From a virus, in IMG/VR virus record IMGVR_UViG_3300036791_000398, positions 1 to 44,557 of that record: a DNA stretch of 44,557 nucleotides; one strand, written 5' to 3'. Shown piece by piece: positions 37,854 to 44,557 of this stretch; position 1 is the stretch's first letter, and each line of letters begins with the position of its first letter. Both the position numbers and the translations under genes were made by a program. Under the pieces are notes generated by a model. The model ran no database searches, was not told the DNA's origin, and saw only the letters and a program-made list of their open reading frames with translations.

Positions 37854-39070
37854 TGCCAAGGCCAGGCTGGGACGTCCTCTCCAGGACGGCCCCTGTTCCG
37901 CCCGCAGTCCCGACCGACACGAGCTGCTGGTTCGTGTCCGGCGCCACCGCGATCGGCCCGGTCGTGCCGACGCTGATCCAGTCGCTCGACCAGTACGTCG
38001 CGGTGTTCGGGGCCCGCACCGGCGGCGCACCGTTGTACGACGCCGCCGACGTGTTCTTCCGGGAAGGCGGCGCGAAGCTGTGGGTGTCCGCGATCCCGAC
38101 GACGCCGAGCATGCTCTACGAGGCGGAGGCGGAGCCGCAGGCGTCGAAGAAGGCGAAGGACGCTCCGGCCGACGACGCGGAGGTCTCGCCGGTGGCGGTG
38201 ACGCCGGCGCAGCTCACGGCCGCGCTCGACCTGTTCGTCGACTCGTACGGGCCCGGCCAGGTGTCGTGCCCCGGCTCGGTCGACCCGACCGTCAACCACT
38301 ACCTGCTCCAGCACGCGATGGACCACAACCGGGTCGCGTTGCTGGAGTCGCCGCCTGGCGCGGACGCCCCGACGCTGATCTCGTTCGCGGCGGCGTACAA
38401 GGTCGACGTCGGCGCGGTCCGTGCGGCGCTGTTCGCGCCGCTCGGGATCTTCCCCGGCGTCGCCAGCGGCACCACCAGGTCGATCGGGTGGACGGCGGTC
38501 GTGGCCGGGTGCATCGCCCGCAACGAGGGCCGTGGCCTGAACCCGAACATCCCGGCGGCCGGGGTGAACGGCGCGTCGACGTTCGCGCTCGACGTCGAGA
38601 AGCGCTTCATCGACACCGACTACACGAACCTGAACGCGAACTCGATCGACATGGCCCAGTACCGGTGGGGCGCGCTGGAGACGTTTGGGTGGCGCACCTT
38701 GGCAGACCCGGTCGCGCAGGCCGCCTGGTGGAGCCTCGGCTACGCCCGGCTGCGGATGGCGATCGAGGCGGAGGCCGGCGCCGTCGCGGAGCGGTACGTG
38801 TTCGCGGAGATCGACGGTCGTGGCCTGACGATCGCCGACTTCGGCAACGACCTGCGGGCGATCCTCGTCCCGTTCTACGAGGCCGGGGCCCTGTACGGCG
38901 CCACCGCCGACGACGCGTTCCAGGTCAACGTCGGCCCGGCCGTGAACACACCGGCGACGATCGCCAACGGCGAGCTCCACGCGGTGCTCGAAGTGCGGAT
39001 GAGCCCGTTCACGGAGTACGTCGAGATCGACATCGTGAAGGTGGCAACGACCCAGGCGATCGCCGCCTGA
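37853..39070 (+). CDS. Tail sheath protein
   Basis: 405 residues from ATG 37853 (AAGGAG upstream; GTG 37850 is possible). The sequence shows sheath features: SWFVSGATAIGP-type start (here CWFVSGA), a GIFPGVASGTTRSIGW region, an inserted Ala/Asp domain (about 85-110) and the C-terminal AERYVFAEIDGRGLTIADFGNDL, ending in the FTEYVEIDIVK strand. The presence of sheath, tube and gp25/J proves a contractile tail. Confidence 0.8.
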   Translation: MPRPGWDVLSRTAPVPPAVPTDTSCWFVSGATAIGPVVPTLIQSLDQYVAVFGARTGGAPLYDAADVFFREGGAKLWVSAIPTTPSMLYEAEAEPQASKKAKDAPADDAEVSPVAVTPAQLTAALDLFVDSYGPGQVSCPGSVDPTVNHYLLQHAMDHNRVALLESPPGADAPTLISFAAAYKVDVGAVRAALFAPLGIFPGVASGTTRSIGWTAVVAGCIARNEGRGLNPNIPAAGVNGASTFALDVEKRFIDTDYTNLNANSIDMAQYRWGALETFGWRTLADPVAQAAWWSLGYARLRMAIEAEAGAVAERYVFAEIDGRGLTIADFGNDLRAILVPFYEAGALYGATADDAFQVNVGPAVNTPATIANGELHAVLEVRMSPFTEYVEIDIVKVATTQAIAA

Positions 39071-39093
39071 GACAGGAAGGGAGGTAGCGCGCG

Positions 39094-39501
39094 ATGCGCG
39101 AGGACAACTTTCGCGTCACCGTCGTCGTCGACGGCACTGACCTCGGCGTGTGGGACAAGTGCTCAGGCGGTGAGGTCGACTCGGACGAGACGCGGTACAG
39201 GCCGGGCGGGATGGCGCCGCCGATCTCGCTCGGCGGGCAGATCCTGGTCGCCAACGTGATCGTCAGCCGCATGTTCGACCAGATCCGTGACGGCGCGATC
39301 GCTCACTGGCTGATCGGCAAGTCAGGCCGCGGCTCGATCGTCGTCAAGAAGCAGCCGCTCGACATCGACGGGAACGCGCAGGGCAGGGCGTTCACGTACA
39401 CCGGCAAGCTCAAGAAGGTGGCGCCACCGCCGCACGACTCGGAGTCGTCTGCGGTCGCCATGTTCGAGCTGGAGATGGTGCCGGCAGGGACGGTGGCCTG
39501 A
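39094..39501 (+). CDS. Tail tube protein
   Basis: 135 residues. Short beta-rich protein directly after the sheath (FRVTVVVDGTDLGVWDKCSGG, ending VAMFELEMVPAG), the position and size of contractile tube subunits. AGGGAGG precedes the ATG. The stop overlaps the chaperone ATG. Confidence 0.75.
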   Translation: MREDNFRVTVVVDGTDLGVWDKCSGGEVDSDETRYRPGGMAPPISLGGQILVANVIVSRMFDQIRDGAIAHWLIGKSGRGSIVVKKQPLDIDGNAQGRAFTYTGKLKKVAPPPHDSESSAVAMFELEMVPAGTVA

Positions 39502-40028
39502 TGGACGACCACCTCGAGGAGCTCGTCGTCGAAGAGCGGGTGACGTCGCCGGTGCTGGCGGCGATCCGGGCCGAGCGCGACAAGGCGGCGGAACGGCACG
39601 TCTACGACCTGGACGTGCCCGGGTACGGCGGCCTGCTCGTGATCCGGATGGGGCCGATCGGCGGCAACAACGCCACCAAGCTCAGGGACAGGTGGACGGC
39701 GTCGAAGGACCCGAACAAGGACTTCAACCTGAACGCGGACACGATCATCGCCGCCTGCCGCGAAGTCCTCGGCCGCCCGTCGCCGCTGGAGGCGTTGCAG
39801 CCGCTGGCGCCGGACCCGCTGATCATCGACTCGGAGCTCGCCGACACGCTCCAGCTGCAGATCGACACCATCGACGGCGCGATGCCGACGGCCCGGCAGG
39901 TGCTGCGGGCGCTGTTCTCGGCCGCCCACGACCCGGACCTGGCGATCGGCGTCGCCGGCGGCGAGTTCATGCAGTGGCTCGCGTCGGCGGACGAGCAGGT
40001 CAGTGAGGAGGCGCTGGGGGAATCCTGA
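39501..40028 (+). CDS. Tail assembly chaperone, short form
   Basis: 175 residues. Helical and acidic with a small beta core (LLVIRMGPIGGNN). It precedes tape measure and ends in a slippery G run, as expected for the short member (gpG-like) of the frameshifted chaperone pair. Confidence 0.7.
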   Translation: MDDHLEELVVEERVTSPVLAAIRAERDKAAERHVYDLDVPGYGGLLVIRMGPIGGNNATKLRDRWTASKDPNKDFNLNADTIIAACREVLGRPSPLEALQPLAPDPLIIDSELADTLQLQIDTIDGAMPTARQVLRALFSAAHDPDLAIGVAGGEFMQWLASADEQVSEEALGES

Positions 40029-40225
40029 GCGGACCCGGTGTCTCGGCGGCGGCGCAGCTGATCGTGCTCGGCCTGCCCGGGCTCCGCTACATCGAGACAG
40101 CGGACGAGGAGGAACAGCTGATGCTCCGGGCAGTCGGGATGCGGGCGTTCGAGTTCGCTGACCAGATGCAACAGAACCTGGCGACGCACATCGCCAACGC
40201 GTTCGTGAAGGCCCGCCTTGGCTGA
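39501..40225 (+). CDS. Tail assembly chaperone, -1 frameshift product
   Basis: At GGGGGAA (40016-40022), just before the TGA at 40026, a -1 slip continues the frame to TGA 40223-40225, adding about 68 residues (GPGVSAAAQLIVLGLPGLRY ... ATHIANAFVKARLG). The extension frame has no start of its own near its beginning and occupies the gap up to the tape measure. This is the lambda G/GT arrangement. Confidence 0.65.
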
Positions 40226-42032
40226 TTACGTCGACGTCATCCTGCGGCTGCTCCAGGCCCGCCAGTTCGAGTCAGACGCGTCGAAGGCGTCGAAGGCGAT
40301 CGGCGGCGTCGGCACCGCCGCCGAGAAGTCCGGCAAGCAGGCCGGCATCTCCTGGAAGTCGGTGGCGAAGTGGGGCGGCGGCGCGGCCGCGATCTACGGC
40401 GCCACCCGGTTTATGAAGGGCGCGATGCAGACGACCGAGGACCTCGGCAAGTCGACGCTCGCGTTGAACCGGACGACCGGCATGTCGATCAAGACGTCGT
40501 CGGAGTGGGCGGCGGTCTTGAAGACGCGCAACCTGAACACGACGGGCTTCCAGCGCGGCATGGTCGTGCTGTCGAAGCAGATGGTGAAGTCGACCACCGA
40601 CCAGGCCAAGTACGGGACGGCGGTCAAGGGTCTGAACCAGCAGCTCATCGACGTCGAGCGCCAGGGCGGCAAGGGCGCCGCGACGCAGATGATGTCGATC
40701 TCGAAGCAGTTGACGGCGCAGAAGGGCCACGCCGCTGACGCGGTCAAGATCTGGCGGCAGCTCGGCGTGTCGATGGACGACGTTCGCAAGGGCAACGTCC
40801 AGCAGGTGCTCCTGGAGGTCTCGGACGGGCTGTCGAAGATGAAGAACCCGGCTGAGCGGGCGGTGCTGACGCAGAAGCTGTTCTCGCGTTCCGGGCTGGA
40901 CTTGGCGCCGGTGCTTTACAAGGGCTCGGCGGCGATCAAGGACCAGTTGAACATGGCGAACAAGTACGGGCTGGCGATGTCGGGCAAGAACGCGAAGGCG
41001 ATCCAGAAGTCGATCGCCGACCAGCGCGAGATGAAGATGGCCTACATGGGCGTGCAGGTGTCGCTCGGGAAGGCGTTGCTGCCGGTGATGCTCGCCATCG
41101 AGCAGATCATCCTCAAGATCACCAACATCATGCAGCCGTTCATCCAGAACGGCTACCTCGTGAAGGGGCTGATCCTCGGCCTCGTCACCGCGTTTCTCGC
41201 CTTCAAGGCCGTGATGATCGCCGCCCAGATCGCCACAGCCGCCGAGACGCTCGGACTGACGGAGCTGGACGCGGCGATGCTCCTGAACCCGATCGGCCTC
41301 GTGATCGTGGCGATCGTCGCGCTCGTCGCCGCGTTCGTGATCCTCTGGAAGAAGTCCGCGACGTTCCGCGACATGGTCTACGCCGTCTGGCACGCCCTGG
41401 AGTGGGCGTTCGATTGGGCGAAGCAGAACTGGCCGCTTTTGGTCGGGATCCTGGGGGGCCCGTTCGGGCTCGCGGCCGCCTACATCATCACCCACTGGGG
41501 CCAGGTCAAGCAGGTGATCTTCGAGGTGTGGAACTGGATCAAGAAGAACTGGCCGCTGCTGGTCGCCATCCTCGGCGGCCCGTTCGCGCTGGCGATCGAG
41601 CAGATCATCACCCACTGGGACACGCTCAAGAAGGCTGTCGGCAAAGCGATCGACTGGATCATCGGGAAGATCAAGACGCTGCTGCACCTGATCACCGGCA
41701 TCCCCGACAAGCTCACCGGCCTGGCCAAGAAGATCCCCGGCGTCGGGACGGCGCTGTCGGTCGCTGGGAAGGTCGGCCACTACGCCAACCCGCTCAACTG
41801 GTTCGGGCAGGCGGGCGGCATCGTCCCGTACCCGGGCGGCCGCGTCCTCGTCGGCGAGGCCGGCCCGGAGATCATCCGTCTGCCGCCCGCCGCCGTCGTG
41901 CATCCGTTGCCGAACGCCGGCGCCGCCGGGCTCGCCGGCGAGTTCACCGTCCGGGTGCCGGTGTTCCTCGACCGCCGCCAGATCGCCGAGGCGGTCGGGT
42001 CGTTCACCGCCGACAAGCTGGCGCGCCGCTGA
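40218..42032 (+). CDS. Tape measure protein
   Basis: 604 residues from TTG 40218, overlapping the frameshift product. Long helical N-half with many Lys/Ala, two hydrophobic segments (about 315-375) and an internal duplication: NWPLLVGILGGPFGLA and NWPLLVAILGGPFALA, each followed by an ITHW segment. The length implies a relatively short tail. The TTG is supported by the typical ADYVDVILRLL start. Confidence 0.85.
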   Translation: MADYVDVILRLLQARQFESDASKASKAIGGVGTAAEKSGKQAGISWKSVAKWGGGAAAIYGATRFMKGAMQTTEDLGKSTLALNRTTGMSIKTSSEWAAVLKTRNLNTTGFQRGMVVLSKQMVKSTTDQAKYGTAVKGLNQQLIDVERQGGKGAATQMMSISKQLTAQKGHAADAVKIWRQLGVSMDDVRKGNVQQVLLEVSDGLSKMKNPAERAVLTQKLFSRSGLDLAPVLYKGSAAIKDQLNMANKYGLAMSGKNAKAIQKSIADQREMKMAYMGVQVSLGKALLPVMLAIEQIILKITNIMQPFIQNGYLVKGLILGLVTAFLAFKAVMIAAQIATAAETLGLTELDAAMLLNPIGLVIVAIVALVAAFVILWKKSATFRDMVYAVWHALEWAFDWAKQNWPLLVGILGGPFGLAAAYIITHWGQVKQVIFEVWNWIKKNWPLLVAILGGPFALAIEQIITHWDTLKKAVGKAIDWIIGKIKTLLHLITGIPDKLTGLAKKIPGVGTALSVAGKVGHYANPLNWFGQAGGIVPYPGGRVLVGEAGPEIIRLPPAAVVHPLPNAGAAGLAGEFTVRVPVFLDRRQIAEAVGSFTADKLARR

Positions 42033-42793
42033 TGGCGACGTTGGCGCCGCCGCCTGTCGGGTACGTCCGCGTGTCGACGACCGACCCGCCGATGCGGGTG
42101 CTGGCCCGGCTGTGGTCTGACCCGGTCGCGGTCGAGGCCGGCTACGGCGGCTGGATCGAGGTCACCAGGCCCCGCAAGTCGCCGTTGACGACGTGGCAGG
42201 CGTCGCCGGGTCTCAGGTTGCAGTTGCCGATCCTCCTCGACGAGTGGACGGCGCAGACGTCGGTGGAGAAGCAGATCGCCGACGTCGAGTTGATGGGCCG
42301 CCCGGTCGCGTCGAACGGGAACCCGCCGATCGTGACGGTGCAGGCCCGTGGCGGCCACGTCCCGTACCAGTCGCGCAAGTGGGTGATCGACACGCTCGCG
42401 TTCGGCGACGCGCTGACGAACACGTCCGGGAACCGGGTGCGGCAGCAGATCACGCTGCATCTGCTCGAGTACGTCGAGGACGTGTACCTGGCCGAGCAGT
42501 CGGCGGCGCAGCGTGAGCGGGCGAAGGCGGCGGCGTCGAAGAGCTCGCCTGGGTCGTCGAAGAAGCGGGCGCCGTCGAAGGGCGGCGCCGCCGGCAAGAG
42601 CGGCAGCAAGAGCGCTGCCCAGTTCGCGTCGGGGCCGCTGCTTCCGACCTACCCGTTCGGGGCGGGCGAAAGCCTGGTCAGGGTCGCGGCCCGGGAGCTC
42701 GGCGACGCGACCCGCTGGCCCGAGCTCGCCGACCTGAACGGTCTGCGTGACCCGCGCGCGGTGCCGTTCGGGCAGGTGATCCGGCTGCCGTGA
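42032..42793 (+). CDS. LysM-containing tail/baseplate protein
   Basis: 253 residues. N-terminal 150 residues form a beta-rich domain (YGGWIEVTRPRKSPLTTW, HLLEYVEDVYLA). A Lys/Ser/Ala linker leads to a C-terminal LysM domain (ESLVRVAARELGDATRWPEL). Such proteins link tube and hub in contractile tails (gp53-like). Overlaps both neighbours. Confidence 0.75.
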   Translation: MATLAPPPVGYVRVSTTDPPMRVLARLWSDPVAVEAGYGGWIEVTRPRKSPLTTWQASPGLRLQLPILLDEWTAQTSVEKQIADVELMGRPVASNGNPPIVTVQARGGHVPYQSRKWVIDTLAFGDALTNTSGNRVRQQITLHLLEYVEDVYLAEQSAAQRERAKAAASKSSPGSSKKRAPSKGGAAGKSGSKSAAQFASGPLLPTYPFGAGESLVRVAARELGDATRWPELADLNGLRDPRAVPFGQVIRLP

Positions 42794-44557
42794 GCATCGC
42801 GCCGCTCGCCGCCGCGCCGCCACCTGAGATCGACCTCGACATCCAGAAGGTCGTCCTCACCCTCGTCAACCGCAAGATCAAGGGGTTGGACGCACGCGTC
42901 GACGCGAGCCTGGTCGACGGGCAGGTGGACCGGACGATGCAGGGCGCGTCGACGATGACGATGGTGCTCCACGACCCCGACCGGATCCTGCTCAACTCCG
43001 GCATGTTCGAGTACGTGATCGAGGTCCAACTCGACCGGTTCTCCTTCCGGCTGGTGCAGGTCGTCAAGCAGGGCGACGACCTGACGTGCACGTTCGAGGA
43101 CCGCGTCGTCTCCTGGCTGCGTGAGGGCACCACACCCCGGAAGGCATCCCGGACGGCGATGACCAGGGCGGAGTTCGCGTACTCGCTGGTGCGCGAGATC
43201 AAGAAGGGCGGCGGCATCGACTTCTACTGCCCGGAGCTCCACGTCCGCCAGCCGATCGCCAAAGCGGCGCAGAAGCAGTCGGCGACGACCAGGAAGGCGA
43301 ACCGCGACCCGGGCGTCAGCCGGGCCGCCTCGGGGCTGACGGTCAAGGGCGCGAAGGCCACGTCGTCGCAGATCCGCTACGCCGAACGCGCCCTGGACGT
43401 GGCCCGGTCGCTGAACGCGCCGGTCAAGGCGCAGCTCGCGCTGATCGAGGCGTGCATCGTCGAGAGCCTGCTGTCGAACCTCGCCGGCGGCACCCTCGAC
43501 AGCGCCGGCATCTTGCAGGTGCGCGCGTCGACGGCCGGCCCGATGGGGATCTCGAACATGGACGTCGAGGCGTGCTGCAACGCGTTCCTGACCAAGGGCT
43601 TCTCCGGCAACGGCGGCGCGATCAGCCTGGCCAGGTCGAGCCCAGGCATGAGCGCGGGCCAGATCGCACAGGCGGTGCAGGGCTCCGCCTACCCGGGCCG
43701 CTACGACCAGGCACAGGCCGAAGCACAGGCGTTCCTCGACGCCTACCAGGGCACCGACATCTCGGGCGGCGCGAGCTCGTCGCAGGCGTCGACGGTGATC
43801 GTCCCGTACCAGTTCCAGCGCGGCGGCACCGCCGCCGGCGCGACGGCGAAGGCGAAGGAGTCGACGTGGGACTGCATCCAGCGCCTGGCTCAGGAGGTCA
43901 ACTGGGCGTGCTTCGTGTCGGAAAACGTCTGCTACTTCATCTCAGAACCGGAGCTGATCAAGGCGAAGCCGTCGATGATCATCTCGGAGCAGACGCCCGG
44001 CGTCAGCGTGGTCGACTTCGACATCGACCACGGCAAGGTCCGAGACATCGTCACCGTCCACGCCCGCGCCTCCAGGTGGATCGCCGCACCCGGAGCAGTC
44101 GTCGTGATCGAGAACTGCGGCCCTGCAGACGGACGCTGGCTCGTGCAGGACATGACCCGCAGCCTGTTCGACGCGGACACGACGATCACGATGCAGCGGG
44201 CGACGCAACCGCTGCCGGAACCAGCCCCGTCGACGACAACGGTGTCGGCGACGTCGAAGACGGCGATCGCGCAGGCGGCGCTGTCGGGCGACGTGTGCTC
44301 GCAGGTGCTCCAGGCGGCGCAGGCGCTGGCGGCGAAGCGGTTCCCGTACGTGTGGGACGGCGGCCACGCGAGCGCCGGCACGGCCGACACCGGGGCGCCG
44401 GGGCCCGGCTACACCGGCCACACGGTCGGGTTCGACTGCTCCGGGTCGACCGGGGCGGTGCTCGCCGCTGTCGGGCTCGGGTTCAAGCCTGGCGACTCGG
44501 TGCCAGACTCCGGGACGATGGCGAGGTCATGGGGCGAGGCGGGCGAAGGGCAGTGCC
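42790..44557 (+). CDS. Baseplate hub (gpD-like) with two muralytic domains, 3' truncated
   Basis: 589 residues to the edge, GTG 42790. Residues 1-150 and about 355-470 resemble the late control D / hub fold. Residues 215-330 look like an inserted lysozyme-like domain (LALIEACIVESLLSN, with E225). Residues from 520 onward are NlpC/P60-like: HTVGFDCSGSTGAVL with catalytic C550; the His and third residue lie beyond the window. The hub would puncture and digest the host wall on contraction. Confidence 0.75.
   Translation, partial: MSIAPLAAAPPPEIDLDIQKVVLTLVNRKIKGLDARVDASLVDGQVDRTMQGASTMTMVLHDPDRILLNSGMFEYVIEVQLDRFSFRLVQVVKQGDDLTCTFEDRVVSWLREGTTPRKASRTAMTRAEFAYSLVREIKKGGGIDFYCPELHVRQPIAKAAQKQSATTRKANRDPGVSRAASGLTVKGAKATSSQIRYAERALDVARSLNAPVKAQLALIEACIVESLLSNLAGGTLDSAGILQVRASTAGPMGISNMDVEACCNAFLTKGFSGNGGAISLARSSPGMSAGQIAQAVQGSAYPGRYDQAQAEAQAFLDAYQGTDISGGASSSQASTVIVPYQFQRGGTAAGATAKAKESTWDCIQRLAQEVNWACFVSENVCYFISEPELIKAKPSMIISEQTPGVSVVDFDIDHGKVRDIVTVHARASRWIAAPGAVVVIENCGPADGRWLVQDMTRSLFDADTTITMQRATQPLPEPAPSTTTVSATSKTAIAQAALSGDVCSQVLQAAQALAAKRFPYVWDGGHASAGTADTGAPGPGYTGHTVGFDCSGSTGAVLAAVGLGFKPGDSVPDSGTMARSWGEAGEGQC

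Noticed and set aside
1-44557. tRNA genes, IS elements, diversity-generating retroelement
   Set aside because: No cloverleaf with a TTCGAAT-type loop, no transposase and no reverse transcriptase were found on reading both strands.

Overview
The window is almost wholly bacteriophage: a temperate, contractile-tailed (myovirus-type) phage or prophage with very G+C-rich DNA, GTG starts as common as ATG, and stop/start overlaps of the GTGA, ATGA and TGATG kind between most neighbours. No clear bacterial housekeeping gene, tRNA, rRNA, IS element or CRISPR array was seen. A high-GC actinobacterial host fits the base composition, the bacterial-type Ku/LigD-like repair genes and the Ig-like fibre domain, which resembles repeats I associate with Thermoleophilia; the host assignment is inference.

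Layout. 1-8.0 kb: end of a tail protein, gp25-like wedge, baseplate J, tail protein I, then a fibre/adhesin block with a leftward collagen-like gene (2945-4150) and a protein built from about 24 copies of a 20-residue repeat (5643-8033). 8.0-10.3 kb: lysis genes, namely two tiny membrane proteins and two lysins sharing one binding module. 10.4-13.7 kb: lysogeny block with a membrane-anchored HTH protein, an excisionase-like protein, a tyrosine integrase and a candidate attP. 13.8-18.5 kb: rightward early genes with a ParB-like protein, an SSB-like protein, a membrane-anchored transglycosylase, and a replisome-organiser-like gene carrying an origin-like repeat cluster. 18.6-25.3 kb: a leftward operon of 13 genes with a RepA-type helicase, Ku, and an ATP-dependent DNA ligase bearing an N-terminal BRCT domain; it ends at a strong terminator (18550-18586) and starts from a sigma70-like promoter (25678-25706). 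25.9-30.2 kb: HNH nuclease, then a contiguous ParB / methyltransferase / methyltransferase / PAPS-reductase-like / ParB cassette. 30.2-37.9 kb: terminase, portal, scaffold, capsid and head-tail connectors. 37.9-44.6 kb: sheath, tube, frameshifted tail chaperone, tape measure, LysM protein and a muralytic baseplate hub cut by the right edge.

Because the right edge stops in the baseplate hub and the left edge begins just before the gp25 wedge, the window reads like a circular or circularly permuted phage map opened in the baseplate genes, with an unknown amount missing between the two ends.

Most interesting points: (1) a phage-borne end-joining island (Ku, BRCT-ligase, and a small protein between them with an SSB-like acidic C-terminal tail); (2) a repeated leader, two unrelated-sequence hairpins followed by TTCCAGGGACTCA and a strong Shine-Dalgarno, in front of the helicase, Ku and ligase genes; (3) the five-gene nucleic-acid-modification-like cassette next to the terminase, with EPPW/DPPW methyltransferase paralogues and an IbrA/IbrB-like pair; (4) leaderless promoters fused to LexA-like GAACGNRYGTWC boxes; (5) the 20-residue repeat adhesin, into which an Ig-like domain appears to have been split by an insertion.
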